This document shows, in pieces, positions 50,044 through 59,045 of a DNA stretch of 64,000 nucleotides. The position numbers and the translations under genes are program-made. The number at the start of each line of letters is the position of its first letter. The first letter of the stretch is position 1. Under the pieces are notes generated by a model, which saw only the letters and a program-made list of their open reading frames with translations, had not been told where the DNA came from and made no database searches. This stretch comes from Prevotellaceae bacterium UBA4359 (GTDB taxonomy: Bacteria > Bacteroidota > Bacteroidia > Bacteroidales > Bacteroidaceae), in NCBI GenBank assembly GCA_002393555.1, contig DGSP01000047.1:1-64000 (forward strand), written 5' to 3'.

Positions 50044-50928
50044 TCAGCCTCGGCTGTCGGCTCCCCACATCATCTTTTTGCGCAGGGTGGAGAAGAAACT
50101 CTGTCCCTGGTGAGTGACGACCTTGACGGTGTAGGGTGCCTTTCGGATGCGCAGGTGGATGTTGTCGGGATAACTCTGGCTGCGGCCATCGATGGCAATG
50201 AGGAAACTGTGGCTCCGGCTCTCCACACGGAGGCTCACCTCGCTGTTGTCGCACAGCACGATGGGGCGCATGTTGAGGCTGTGGGGTGCCACGGGCGTGA
50301 GGCAGATGGCATCGCTCTGTGGCACAATGATGGGGCCGCCCACGCTGAGCGAGTAGGCTGTGCTGCCAGTGGGTGTGCTTGCGATGAGTCCATCGGCCTG
50401 GTAGGTGGTCAGGTATTCGTCGTTGATGTCCGTATGGATGGAAATCATGGACGAGATGTCGTGCTTCAGCAGGGCTATCTCGTTCAGTGCGAAGGGATAG
50501 CCCTTCAGTTCCATCTCATCGCACGAGATGGTGAGCACACTGTGCGACTCCACGCCGAAGTTGCCGTCGTAGATGTCGGCCAGTGTGGCCTCGATGTGGT
50601 CGGGCGAGAAACTGGCCAGAAAGCCCAGACGTCCTGTGTTGATGCCGATGATGGGAATCTCCTTGTCGCCCACACGGCTGGCCACGTCGAGAAAAGTGCC
50701 GTCTCCGCCCATGCACACCACGTAGTCGGCGGTGAACTGGTTGTCCTTGATGATTTCGCATGCGGGCACGTGTATCTTCAGATTTTCGTTCAAAAACTGG
50801 TGAAAGGCTTCTGGCATGGCCAGTTCGGCCTTCCGCTCGGTGGCGATGGCGAGAAATTTCTGCACGGCGGCACTCTTGCGCTCCTGGTGTATGTTGCCAA
50901 ACAGGGCGAACTTCAGTTTTTTAGTCAT
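50044..50928 (-). CDS. nadK: NAD kinase
   Basis: Phosphorylates NAD to NADP in the cytoplasm. The start at ATG 50928 gives 294 residues (MTKKLKFALFGN). The family signatures are all present: CMGGDGTFL, NTGRLGFLA, the ADGLIASTPTGSTAYSLS loop and the C-terminal AIDGR. A -7-like element in reverse orientation (TATCTTTG, complement of 50992-50999) lies 64 bases upstream. Divergent from the exbB operon. Confidence 0.96.
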   Translation of the reverse strand: MTKKLKFALFGNIHQERKSAAVQKFLAIATERKAELAMPEAFHQFLNENLKIHVPACEIIKDNQFTADYVVCMGGDGTFLDVASRVGDKEIPIIGINTGRLGFLASFSPDHIEATLADIYDGNFGVESHSVLTISCDEMELKGYPFALNEIALLKHDISSMISIHTDINDEYLTTYQADGLIASTPTGSTAYSLSVGGPIIVPQSDAICLTPVAPHSLNMRPIVLCDNSEVSLRVESRSHSFLIAIDGRSQSYPDNIHLRIRKAPYTVKVVTHQGQSFFSTLRKKMMWGADSRG

Positions 50929-50991
50929 ATTTAAGAGTTTTTTTTTGTCTTGTATGGGTGAAAAACCGTATTTTTGCACACGAATCGGTTG

Positions 50992-50999
50992 CAAAGATA
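50992..50999 (-). promoter_or_regulatory. -7 element of the nadK promoter
   Basis: On the minus strand the sequence reads TATCTTTG, a perfect TAnnTTTG. A TTTG at the -33 position is not evident, so the call is of moderate strength. Confidence 0.45.
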
Positions 51000-51082
51000 C
51001 AGATTATCATCGGTTTTTCTTCTTTGCGATTCAGAAAAAAGTCATTTCTAATTGATATTTGATAGTAAATTACCCAAACATT

Positions 51083-51706
51083 ATGGAAGAACTCAGCATT
51101 CTGGAACTCGCCTCGAAAGGCGGATGGATCATGATTGTGCTCGCCATCCTCTCGCTCGTCGCTGTCTATATTTTTGTGGAGCGTTTCATCGCCATCCGCA
51201 ATGCGGGCAAGGACGACAAACTCTTCATGGACCGCATCCGCGACTATCTGAAGAATGGCGACGTGAAGTCGGCCATCAACTTCTGCCGCAACACCGACAC
51301 CGCTGCTGCCCGCATGATAGAGCGTGGCATCAGCCGCATCGGAAAGCCCGCCTCCGAGATTCAGACCGCCATCGAGAACACGGGCAACCTGGAGATTGCC
51401 ACGATGGAGAAGCGGCTGCCCGTGCTGGCCACCATCGCCGGCGGAGCACCCATGATAGGGTTCCTCGGCACCGTCATCGGCATGGTCGAAGCCTTCTGGC
51501 AGATGAGCAATGCCGGCGGCAACATCGACATCAGCCTCCTTTCGGGCGGCATCTATCAGGCCATGATTACCACAGTGGGAGGCCTGGCCGTGGGCATCGT
51601 GGCTCTCTTTGGCTACAACTATCTGGTGGCCAAGATAGACGGTGTGGTGAACGAGATAGAGGCCAAGTCGCTCACATTCATGGACATCGTAAGCGAAGGA
51701 GAGTAA
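51083..51706 (+). CDS. exbB: ExbB/TolQ/MotA-type proton channel protein
   Basis: Inner-membrane proton channel subunit that powers TonB. From ATG 51083 the protein has 207 residues (MEELSILELASKGGWIMIV); the TTG at 51059 is less likely. Three membrane helices: about 15-32, 115-140 and 150-180, the last two with the conserved GFLGTVIGMVEAF and GIYQAMITTVGGLAVGI patterns. exbD follows after four bases. Confidence 0.95.
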   Translation: MEELSILELASKGGWIMIVLAILSLVAVYIFVERFIAIRNAGKDDKLFMDRIRDYLKNGDVKSAINFCRNTDTAAARMIERGISRIGKPASEIQTAIENTGNLEIATMEKRLPVLATIAGGAPMIGFLGTVIGMVEAFWQMSNAGGNIDISLLSGGIYQAMITTVGGLAVGIVALFGYNYLVAKIDGVVNEIEAKSLTFMDIVSEGE

Positions 51707-51710
51707 GCCT

Positions 51711-52124
51711 ATGTTTAAGCGAAGAACCAGGGTCAGCCCGACGTTCAACATGGCGTCGATGACCGACATCATCTTCCTCCTGCTCATCTTCTTCATGATT
51801 ACGAGCACGATGGTCTCACCCAATGCCATCAAGGTGCTCCTGCCCCAGAGCCGGAAACAAACCACGGTGAAGGCCACGGCACGGGTCGTCATCGACAAAG
51901 ACCTCAACCTCTATGCCGCAGCCGGCAACGGGCAAGAAGAACCCGTCACCCTCGAAGAACTGCCACAGGTGCTGGGCGCACAGGTGAACGACTCCACCGA
52001 ACTCTTCGTCTCGCTCTATGCCGACGAGGCCGTGCCCTACAGGAATATCGTTGAAATCCTCAGCATCGCCAACGAACACCACTTCAAGATGGTGCTCGCC
52101 ACGCGACCTCCCTCTCGCCAATGA
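51711..52124 (+). CDS. exbD: ExbD/TolR-type proton channel protein
   Basis: Partner of ExbB, 137 residues, one N-terminal membrane helix with the proton-carrying Asp19 in MTDIIFLLLIFFMI and a periplasmic domain. Its stop overlaps the start of the tonB-like gene by four bases, so the three are translationally coupled. Confidence 0.95.
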   Translation: MFKRRTRVSPTFNMASMTDIIFLLLIFFMITSTMVSPNAIKVLLPQSRKQTTVKATARVVIDKDLNLYAAAGNGQEEPVTLEELPQVLGAQVNDSTELFVSLYADEAVPYRNIVEILSIANEHHFKMVLATRPPSRQ

Positions 52125-53137
52125 CCGACAACAAGAAGAAAAATCTCAAGGCCGGACTTGCCACCCTCCTGGTGCATCTCGTCCTCGTTCTCCTGCTCGC
52201 CTTCCTCTCGCTCTCCGCTCTACAGCCCGACCCCGACCAGGAAGACGGAGTACCCGTGCTCCTTGGCATGGTCGAAGATGCTGGTGGCGAAGACTTAGGC
52301 GGACTCCCAGCCGAGACCTCTCCTGAGAGTGCCGAGGAAAACGACCCCACCGAACCTTCTGAACCCACAGAATCTTCCGAACCCACTGACCCGGTGCCCG
52401 TGGCACCTCCTCCAACTCCCAAACCAGAACCTGCTCCCAAACCTCAACCATCCTCCAAACCCCTCATCACCCAAGAGCAGGAAAAGTCTATTGCAGCCGA
52501 ACAGGCCAAGAAGAAAGCCGCCGAGGAAGCCGCCAAAAAACGGGCGGCAGAGGAATCCGAAAAGAAACGCATAGCCGAAGAAACTGCCCGCAGGAAGGCC
52601 GCCGAAGAGGCTGCCAAGAAAAGGGCTGCAGAAGAGGCCGCCAAGAAGAAAGCCGCCGAAGAAGCCGCCAAGAAACGTGCGGCAGAGGAAGCCGCCCGCA
52701 AGAAGGCTGAAGCCGAACGAAAAGCCGCAGCAGCAGCCAACAGCCGTGTGGCAGGTGCATTTGGCAATGCAGGCAACAAAGGCAGCAGTGGCAACACCAA
52801 AGGCAATGGTGCGCAGGGTTCGCCCACAGGCAACAGCAACACAGGAGCCACCAGTGGCACAGGCGGACTTGGCACAGGCACATCGGCCCATGTGGGCAAC
52901 CGCCTCGTGGTCTATCTGGCTAAACCCAACTATGCCGACCCCAACAGCGAAGGCACCGTGGTGGTGTCCATCCAAGTCAGCGCAACAGGAGCCGTTGTCA
53001 GTGCCACTGTGACCAGCAGTACCACCTCGTCCGCAGCCCTCAAGAATGCCGCCATCGCTGCCGCCAAGCAGTCGAAGTTCTCCGACGGCGACCGCACCGA
53101 GAGTGGCACCATTACCTACCGATTCAAACTAAAATAA
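52121..53137 (+). CDS. TonB/TolA-like energy transducer
   Basis: Couples the ExbB/ExbD proton channel to outer-membrane receptors. The 338-residue protein has a membrane anchor (about 11-31), an acidic and Pro-rich segment (about 70-115), a long Ala/Lys/Glu helix of KAAEEAAKK-type repeats as in TolA (about 120-205), a Gly/Asn/Ser/Thr-rich linker (about 207-255) and a TonB-type C-terminal domain (about 258-338, GTVVVSIQVSATGAVVSATV). The TolA-like stalk makes a long periplasmic span. It is the likely partner for the SusC proteins and barrel protein in this window. Confidence 0.9.
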   Translation: MTDNKKKNLKAGLATLLVHLVLVLLLAFLSLSALQPDPDQEDGVPVLLGMVEDAGGEDLGGLPAETSPESAEENDPTEPSEPTESSEPTDPVPVAPPPTPKPEPAPKPQPSSKPLITQEQEKSIAAEQAKKKAAEEAAKKRAAEESEKKRIAEETARRKAAEEAAKKRAAEEAAKKKAAEEAAKKRAAEEAARKKAEAERKAAAAANSRVAGAFGNAGNKGSSGNTKGNGAQGSPTGNSNTGATSGTGGLGTGTSAHVGNRLVVYLAKPNYADPNSEGTVVVSIQVSATGAVVSATVTSSTTSSAALKNAAIAAAKQSKFSDGDRTESGTITYRFKLK

Positions 53138-53143
53138 AATGAT

Positions 53144-53689
53144 ATGATTTACGCTTTTCTCGCCACTGGCTTCGAAGAAGTGGAAGCCCTCGGCCCTATT
53201 GACGTGATGCGTCGCGCAGGGCTGTCAGTCAAAACCGTGTCCATCATGAGCGACAAGACTGTGCTTGGCGCACACAGCGTCCCAGTGGTGGCCGACTCTC
53301 TTTTTGCCGACAACGACTACACGGATGCCGACCTGCTCTTCCTGCCCGGTGGCATGCCCGGTGCGGCCAACCTGAATGACCATGAAGGACTTCGCAAGGT
53401 CATCCTTGCCCATCATGCAGCAGGAAAAGCCCTTGCTGCCATCTGTGCCGCCCCGATGGTCTATGGCAACCTTGGCCTTGCCGAAGGTAAGAAGATGACT
53501 TGCTATCCAGGCTTCGAGCAGTACTTGACAGGAGCCACCTACACCGCAGCCTTGGTGGAGCGCGATGGACTGATGTTCACAGGTAAAGGTCCTGCCGCCG
53601 CTCTTGCCCTCGGCTATGCCCTCGTGGAACACTTCTGCGGCAAGGACACCGCCGACCAGTTGCGTCAGAGCATGATGTATAATTTTTAA
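53144..53689 (+). CDS. DJ-1/ThiJ/PfpI family protein
   Basis: A 181-residue protein of the DJ-1 superfamily with the nucleophile Cys101 in the elbow AAICAAPMV and the assisting Glu14 in GFEEVEA. Members act as protein or nucleotide deglycases or glyoxalase III; the exact activity is not settled for this branch. It starts six bases after the tonB-like gene and may be cotranscribed. Confidence 0.92.
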   Translation: MIYAFLATGFEEVEALGPIDVMRRAGLSVKTVSIMSDKTVLGAHSVPVVADSLFADNDYTDADLLFLPGGMPGAANLNDHEGLRKVILAHHAAGKALAAICAAPMVYGNLGLAEGKKMTCYPGFEQYLTGATYTAALVERDGLMFTGKGPAAALALGYALVEHFCGKDTADQLRQSMMYNF

Positions 53690-53786
53690 GTTAAAAACTA
53701 AAAACTAAAAACTAAAAGTGCAAGTTACTCGAACGCGATAAGCCTTCATACTTCTACTTTTAGTTTTTAGTTTTTAACTTTTAGTT
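53690..53786 (+). repeat. Inverted repeat of AAAAACT units before ispD
   Basis: Left arm 53690-53719 consists of AAAAACT-type units; right arm 53756-53778 is its complement, giving a stem of more than 20 A/T-rich base pairs with a loop of about 36 bases. It begins right at the stop of the DJ-1 gene and ends just before the ispD start codon (53789), where it could hide the start site or end upstream transcription. Confidence 0.8.
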
Positions 53787-53788
53787 TT

Positions 53789-54457
53789 ATGAACGCTGTC
53801 ATCATCGTGGCTGGTGGCAAGGGACTCCGCATGGGAGGCGACATCCCCAAGCAGTTCCTTCCCGTTGGCGGCAAACCCATCCTCATGCACACCATCGAGC
53901 GTTTCCTCGCCTTCGACGCGGAAATGCAGGTGGTGCTCGTCTTGCCCGAAAGTCAGCAAGACTATTGGCAAACGCTCTGCCAGCAGTACCATTTTTCAGC
54001 CCCCTACACGCTGGCTAATGGTGGAGAGACTCGTTTCCACTCTGTCAAGAATGGCCTTGCCCTCGTCTCTCCCCATGCTACCCTTGTTGGTGTGCATGAC
54101 GGTGTGCGTCCCTTCGTCAGCCTCGACACCATCCGTGCTGCTTATGACGAAGCCGCCCACACCGAGGCCGCCATCCCCGTCACAGATGTGGTGGAGACCA
54201 TTCGCCACCTCACTGGTCAGGGCCATTCCGAAACCGTTTCCCGCTCCGACTACCGCCTCGTCCAGACTCCGCAGGTGTTCTCGTCAGCCCTGCTGAGAGC
54301 CGCTTATTCCCAACCCTACACAGACTTTTTTACCGACGATGCCTCCGTGGTCGAACGCTATGGCCACCCTGTCACCCTTGTCGTTGGCAATCGCGAGAAC
54401 ATCAAAATCACCACACCCTTCGACCTAACGGTGGCCCAAGCCCTGCTGGGAGGTTAG
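53789..54457 (+). CDS. ispD: 2-C-methyl-D-erythritol 4-phosphate cytidylyltransferase
   Basis: Third step of the MEP isoprenoid pathway: forms CDP-methylerythritol from MEP and CTP. The 222-residue protein has the nucleotide-binding N-terminus [11 protein letters not shown] with Arg14 and Lys21 (PKQFLP), VHDGVRPFV and the C-terminal [10 protein letters not shown]. Its last four bases overlap the convergent histidine kinase gene end. Confidence 0.96.
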   Translation: MNAVIIVAGGKGLRMGGDIPKQFLPVGGKPILMHTIERFLAFDAEMQVVLVLPESQQDYWQTLCQQYHFSAPYTLANGGETRFHSVKNGLALVSPHATLVGVHDGVRPFVSLDTIRAAYDEAAHTEAAIPVTDVVETIRHLTGQGHSETVSRSDYRLVQTPQVFSSALLRAAYSQPYTDFFTDDASVVERYGHPVTLVVGNRENIKITTPFDLTVAQALLGG

Positions 54458-55263
54458 GCCGTCTTGGTCTTCAGCACCAGTTCAAACCCCACATTCCATC
54501 CGTTCGTACCTTCGGGCAGCAGGCTGATTGTGCCGTCCGAAAGTTGAATCATGCGGCGGCATAGGCTCAGACCTATGCCGTTGCCCGTTTTCTTAGTCGT
54601 GAAGAATGGCACGAAAATCTCATTGCGTTCAGACGTGGGGATGGGGCGGCCATCGTTGTAGAAAAAGATGCGAAGCGTGTCCTTCTGGCAGCGGAAGGCC
54701 GAGATGAGAATGCGTTTGGCATCAGCCTCCAGTGCGTTCTTCGTCAGGTTCATCAGCACCTGCCGCATCAGGTTGGGGTCGGCATGCAGTCGGAGGTCGG
54801 CAGGCTCCACCTTCACTTCCACGTCCATCTCTCCAGCCATGCTCTGTATTCCGTTCAGCAGTTTCCTCATGTCGATGTCTTCAGGTTGAGGCGGTTGCAG
54901 CGATGAGAACTTGCGGTAGCCATCCACAAACGTGTGCAGTCCCTCGGCTGTGTCGTGGATGGCTTTCATACCTTCGTAGAGGTCGGAACGCCTGATGCTC
55001 TCTTCCTGCATGAAGGTGGCTGTAAGCGAGACGATGGGTGCCAGCGAGTTCATGATTTCGTGGGTGAGTGTTCGTGTCAGTTTCTCCCACGAAGCCATCT
55101 CGATGTCCTGCCGCTGCTCTTGCATCAGTTCCATCATGCAGTTGATGGTTTCGCGTGCCGCACGTTCGCCCGGCAGCAGTCCTTTCGTCGGTAGGCGAAA
55201 GGAGAAGTCACCATTGCGAATGGCTTCAAGCACGAGCGGATAAGCAGAAGTGTTGAAAATCAT
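54454..55263 (-). CDS. Soluble sensor histidine kinase without PAS domain
   Basis: A 269-residue histidine kinase of the NtrB-like group. The H-box is [12 protein letters not shown] with His68; the N-box [10 protein letters not shown] is at 171-180 and the G-box [10 protein letters not shown] at 226-234. The N-terminus [16 protein letters not shown] is typical of Bacteroidetes kinases that normally carry membrane segments before it and a PAS domain after it; both are absent, so it is predicted to be cytoplasmic with an unusually short input region. It overlaps the upstream regulator gene by four bases. Confidence 0.9.
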   Translation of the reverse strand: MIFNTSAYPLVLEAIRNGDFSFRLPTKGLLPGERAARETINCMMELMQEQRQDIEMASWEKLTRTLTHEIMNSLAPIVSLTATFMQEESIRRSDLYEGMKAIHDTAEGLHTFVDGYRKFSSLQPPQPEDIDMRKLLNGIQSMAGEMDVEVKVEPADLRLHADPNLMRQVLMNLTKNALEADAKRILISAFRCQKDTLRIFFYNDGRPIPTSERNEIFVPFFTTKKTGNGIGLSLCRRMIQLSDGTISLLPEGTNGWNVGFELVLKTKTA

Positions 55264-55784
55264 GGCCGCGATTGTTTGAGTTTGTTGTATAAAGTCTGTC
55301 GGCTGATGCCCAGCAGGTCGGCAGCCAGGCGCAGGTTGCCGTGACACTTATCCACCGCACTTCTCACGTGGGCATCCTCCACTTCTGCCAGCGGTCGGAT
55401 TTGCTGCTGGCGGTTGATGGCACTCTTGAGCGTGTCCACCAGTTTGTTGTTGTCCCACGGCTTCTCCACAAAGTCGGCAGCCCCGCGCTTCAGTGCCTGC
55501 ACCGCCAATTCGATGTCGGCGTAGGCGGTGAAGAGCACCACAGGCACCTCGGGATGCAACTGCTTGATTTTGTCGAGCCAGAAGAGGCCCTCATTGCCCG
55601 TGTTCAGGCCGAGAGAGAAGTTCATGTCGAGCAGCACCACATCGACGGCATTCTGAGCCATCACGGTCGGGATGCTGTCGGGTGCATTGAGGGTAAGCAC
55701 CTGCTCAAAAGTCTTCTTCAGCAGATAGCGCAGCGAGATGAGCACGTTGGGATTGTCGTCGATGACGAGGATGGATTGATACAT
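55260..55784 (-). CDS. Response regulator, receiver plus Fis-type DNA-binding domain
   Basis: From ATG 55784 the protein has 174 residues. The receiver (1-125) has the acidic pair Asp9-Asp10, acceptor Asp53, Thr86 and Lys108 in VEKPW. A short linker leads straight to a Fis-type helix-turn-helix (about 136-172, LRLAADLLGISRQTLYNKL). The AAA+ sigma-54 domain usual between these parts in NtrC-type regulators is absent, as in RegA/PrrA/ActR. It is coupled to the kinase by an ATGA overlap. Its binding site is probably the dyad found in the divergent promoter region and before the permease gene. Confidence 0.92.
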   Translation of the reverse strand: MYQSILVIDDNPNVLISLRYLLKKTFEQVLTLNAPDSIPTVMAQNAVDVVLLDMNFSLGLNTGNEGLFWLDKIKQLHPEVPVVLFTAYADIELAVQALKRGAADFVEKPWDNNKLVDTLKSAINRQQQIRPLAEVEDAHVRSAVDKCHGNLRLAADLLGISRQTLYNKLKQSRP

Positions 55785-55805
55785 GAGTCTTCTTGTTTCT
55801 TTTTG

Positions 55806-55837
55806 CAAAAGTACGCTTAAATCCTCAAAACGGCAAA
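55806..55837 (-). promoter_or_regulatory. Promoter of the two-component operon
   Basis: On the minus strand TTTG (complement of 55834-55837) and TACTTTTG (complement of 55806-55813) are separated by 20 bases, a complete Bacteroidetes-type promoter 21 bases before the regulator start. Confidence 0.68.
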
Positions 55838-55861
55838 ATTTCTCAGGAGGAAAAAGGGGCA

Positions 55862-55901
55862 TGTCCAATATTTGGACACAAAAGTGTCTAATTTTTTGAC
55901 A
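55862..55901 (+). promoter_or_regulatory. Two tandem 17-base dyads, proposed regulator sites
   Basis: TGTCCAATATTTGGACA (55862-55878) and TGTCTAATTTTTTGACA (55885-55901) are two dyads whose starts are 23 bases apart. Both lie between the divergent promoters of the regulator operon and the barrel gene. The second starts 66 bases before the -7 element of the barrel gene. Confidence 0.75.
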
Positions 55902-55950
55902 CTCCCGATTTTTCCGCGTTTTTCTTTCCGCTCATTTGTGCGTGGCAGGC

Positions 55951-55958
55951 TAACTTTG
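55951..55958 (+). promoter_or_regulatory. -7 element of the barrel gene promoter
   Basis: TAACTTTG matches the -7 consensus. No TTTG is found 20 bases upstream (the bases there are TCCG), which fits a promoter that depends on an activator. The leader to the start codon would be about 130 bases. Confidence 0.6.
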
Positions 55959-56095
55959 TCCGTGAAAAGAGTGATGCACAAGTGTAAAAAAGATTAGTTA
56001 TGCAAATTAGTAAATTCATTTAGAACATGATGCTTCGCCTTGGGTCGTGAGGTTCGAGGCGGAGATTTTTCCGACAACATCAAAAACCAACCGAT

Positions 56096-59008
56096 ATGAG
56101 ACAAATACTTTTCTTCTTATTAGTAATGTGTAGCGCATTCAGTTCTGCACAGGAGACCGAGCGCAAAATCTCCGTGTGGGGCCATGTGCGCGACTCGTTC
56201 ACCAAGCAGGGCATTCGCGATGTGAAAATCACCGTGATGACAACCGACAGCACCGTTCTCGACACCACCCGTGTGTGGGGCAATCCGCAGCCCGGCGTGA
56301 GTTACGATGCCACCTACAAGACCCGTGTGCCCGCCGTGGCGCAGCGGCTCATCATCAAGGCCGAGCATCCCGACTACGAAGACACATACGTGCATTTCAA
56401 CATCCGCTACATCAAGCGCAACACCTTTTTCGACGCTCCCTGGCACTACATGAAGCGCAAGCCCAAGGAGCAGCGGCTCTCCGACATGGACCGCGAACTG
56501 GGCGAGGTGGTGGTCAAGGCCACGAAAGTGCGCATTGCCTACCGAGGCGACACCCTGGTCTATAATGCCGATGCCTTCAATGTGCCCGAAGGCTCCATGC
56601 TCGACGGCCTGCTCCGCCAGATGGACGGTGTGGAACTGAACGATGACGGCGAAATCAAGGTGAACGGCCGCAAGGTCGATTACCTGACCCTGAATGGAAA
56701 AGACTTCTTCAAGGGCAAGAACAAGGTGATGCTGGAGAATCTGCCCTACTACACGGTGAAGGAGGTGAAAGTGTTCAACAAGACCACCGAGCGCAGCGAG
56801 TTCTTGGGCCGCGACGTAGAGGAGAAGGAGTATGTGATGGACGTGCAGTTGAAGCGCGAGTACAGCATTGGCTACATGGGCAACCTCGAGGCTGGCGGCG
56901 GCATTGCCACTCCCGAAGGTCTTGATGCTGAGCGGACTACGGAGGCCGACCGCTACATGGCCCGCTTCTTTGCCGCCCGATTCTCCGACAACACCCGCAT
57001 GGCCCTGATGGGCAATACCAACAACATCAACCAGCAGGGGCGACCCACCCAGAGCGGCGACTGGCGCGACAACACGGGGCAGAACGGACGCACGACCACC
57101 CACCGGTTGAATGGCAACCTCATGATGAACGGTAAGGACAACAAGGTGACCAACAATGTGGACTACAGTGTGGAGTGGGACCGTGGCGACTTTGTCAGCC
57201 GCACCTCGACCGAGAACTACCTGAGCAGCGGCAACAGTTATAGCCACAACGAGAGCAGCAGCCGTTCGCGCGATTTCACCTTCAATTTCGGCGACAACTT
57301 CCGTGTCAAACTGCCCCAACTCAAGGTGCCTTTCAACATGGACACGCGCCTCGACCTCACCTACAACCGCCACCACGACTGGAACCAATCGGCCTCGGCC
57401 ATGTTTGCCACCGACCCCTTCGCTCCGGGCATCACCGAGGCCGACACCGTCAACACCACCCAGACCCGTTCGCACTATCGCAGCCGCAACTTCAACGTGC
57501 AGATGCTGAACGCCCTTACCCTCAAACTGCCGTGGGGCGACCACATTGACCTCTACTTGAATGGTCACTATTGGCGCAATCCCGGCGAGGGCGATGCCCA
57601 AGAGCAGTACCGCTACCACCACGACCCCGACCGCAGCACCGACCGCAATCGCCACGACGACACCCCCAGCCACTCCTACTGCTGGAATGCCCGTCTCAAC
57701 TACACCATCGCATGGCTCAGCGGTTGGAGTGTGGAGACCTACGGACGCTATGAGCAGGAGTATCAGAACAACGTCAACGACTACTATACCCTCTCCCCAT
57801 CCCTCCCCCTGTATGGAGAAGGTGACCTTGTGGCAGGTTCCTCAATAATCCATGTCCCCGACCTCGCCAACTCCTTCTCCTATGGGCAAATGAGCCGTGA
57901 CTATCGTGCCGGCATCGTGTCTGGTTACACCAAGGACGCTGATGGAAACTACACCAACTTCCGTCTCGAACTCCCTGTGTGCCACATCCGCCAGCGCATG
58001 GACTATCGCAGCGACCCCCTCTCCACCTCGCTGAGCCGACACTACACCACCTTTGACCCCTCGGTCAGCCTCTCGGTGGCCCGCAACAACTTCAGCCGCT
58101 ACTTCTATCTCAGAGCCAACATCACTCACACCCCGCCCAGCCTTCTCCAGATGCTCGACCGCACCAACACCAACAATCCCTTGGCCGTCATGCTGGGCAA
58201 TCCGGACTTGCAGCAGCAGACCGCCTATACCTTCGCTGCCTACTTCCAGCGGTCGGGCGATGCCAAAACGCCCAACCACTATGTGAGCGTGTCGGGAAGC
58301 CTCACCGATAACCGTGTGGTGCAAGGCTACTCCTACAACCAGCAGACGGGTGTGCGCACCTATCGTCCAGCCAATGTGGACGGCAACTGGTATGCAGGGT
58401 TCCTCTACAATCTGGGCATGCCCCTCGATTCTGCCAATCTCTTCCGCTTCTCACTCGATGCCAGTTACCGCTTGGATCACATAGTCGATTTGGCCAGCAC
58501 CGACGGCGACGGAAACAGCGCGCGAAGCACCGTGTGGGTGCATGGAACAACCTTTTCTCCCTCGCTGCGCTACCAGAAGGATAAACTCTCCGTCCGACTT
58601 TCGGGCAATTTGACGTGGGAGAACACCCACCGACGCCAGCAGGAGGGCATCACCTCCTCTATGGCCGCCATCAACACCTTCCGCTTCCACTACGGCCTCT
58701 CCGCCACCACCCCCCTGCTGTGGAAAGTTTCCCTTTCCACCGACTTCACCGTCTATTCGCGCCGAGGCTACACCGACCCCTCCATGAACACTGATGAACC
58801 TGTGTGGAATGCCACCCTCTCGCGTCCCTTCCTCAGAGGCAAACTGCTCCTCCTTCTGCGTGGCTATGACTTGCTGGCCCAGCGCACCAACTTCTCCTAT
58901 ACGGCCAATGCACAGGGGCGTGTCGAGACTTGGCGCAACGGTCTGGGCCGCTACGTGCTCCTTTCGTTGCAGTGGAAGTTTAGCCACAACCCCAAACGCC
59001 GTACTTGA
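56096..59008 (+). CDS. TonB-dependent-receptor-like outer membrane barrel protein
   Basis: A 970-residue outer-membrane protein with a short signal peptide (ending about residue 18), a carboxypeptidase-regulatory-like domain (about 25-110), a plug-like domain (about 140-255, VEGSML-type PEGSMLDGLLRQMDGVEL) and a large barrel of the OMP_b-brl_3 type. It differs from SusC proteins and has no SusD partner. At residues about 564-575 the sequence TLSPSLPLYGEG is encoded by a dispersed C-rich repeat (57787-57820), kept in frame inside the barrel. The gene is expected to be activated by the divergent response regulator. Confidence 0.85.
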   Translation: MRQILFFLLVMCSAFSSAQETERKISVWGHVRDSFTKQGIRDVKITVMTTDSTVLDTTRVWGNPQPGVSYDATYKTRVPAVAQRLIIKAEHPDYEDTYVHFNIRYIKRNTFFDAPWHYMKRKPKEQRLSDMDRELGEVVVKATKVRIAYRGDTLVYNADAFNVPEGSMLDGLLRQMDGVELNDDGEIKVNGRKVDYLTLNGKDFFKGKNKVMLENLPYYTVKEVKVFNKTTERSEFLGRDVEEKEYVMDVQLKREYSIGYMGNLEAGGGIATPEGLDAERTTEADRYMARFFAARFSDNTRMALMGNTNNINQQGRPTQSGDWRDNTGQNGRTTTHRLNGNLMMNGKDNKVTNNVDYSVEWDRGDFVSRTSTENYLSSGNSYSHNESSSRSRDFTFNFGDNFRVKLPQLKVPFNMDTRLDLTYNRHHDWNQSASAMFATDPFAPGITEADTVNTTQTRSHYRSRNFNVQMLNALTLKLPWGDHIDLYLNGHYWRNPGEGDAQEQYRYHHDPDRSTDRNRHDDTPSHSYCWNARLNYTIAWLSGWSVETYGRYEQEYQNNVNDYYTLSPSLPLYGEGDLVAGSSIIHVPDLANSFSYGQMSRDYRAGIVSGYTKDADGNYTNFRLELPVCHIRQRMDYRSDPLSTSLSRHYTTFDPSVSLSVARNNFSRYFYLRANITHTPPSLLQMLDRTNTNNPLAVMLGNPDLQQQTAYTFAAYFQRSGDAKTPNHYVSVSGSLTDNRVVQGYSYNQQTGVRTYRPANVDGNWYAGFLYNLGMPLDSANLFRFSLDASYRLDHIVDLASTDGDGNSARSTVWVHGTTFSPSLRYQKDKLSVRLSGNLTWENTHRRQQEGITSSMAAINTFRFHYGLSATTPLLWKVSLSTDFTVYSRRGYTDPSMNTDEPVWNATLSRPFLRGKLLLLLRGYDLLAQRTNFSYTANAQGRVETWRNGLGRYVLLSLQWKFSHNPKRRT
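57787..57820 (+). repeat. C-rich palindromic element, in-frame copy
   Basis: TACCCTCTCCCC, then CCCTCCCCCTGTA and TGG-GA closely match the left arm of the element at 63615-63701. Here it is part of the coding frame of the barrel protein. Confidence 0.75.
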
Positions 59009-59045
59009 ACCCGTGCTGCCCCCACATTTCCACATCCTCCAATTC

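Noticed and set aside
55943..55960. Sigma-54 promoter before the barrel gene
   Set aside because: TGGCAG looks like a -24 box, but no GC lies at the required distance, the regulator has no AAA+ domain and a normal -7 element is present.
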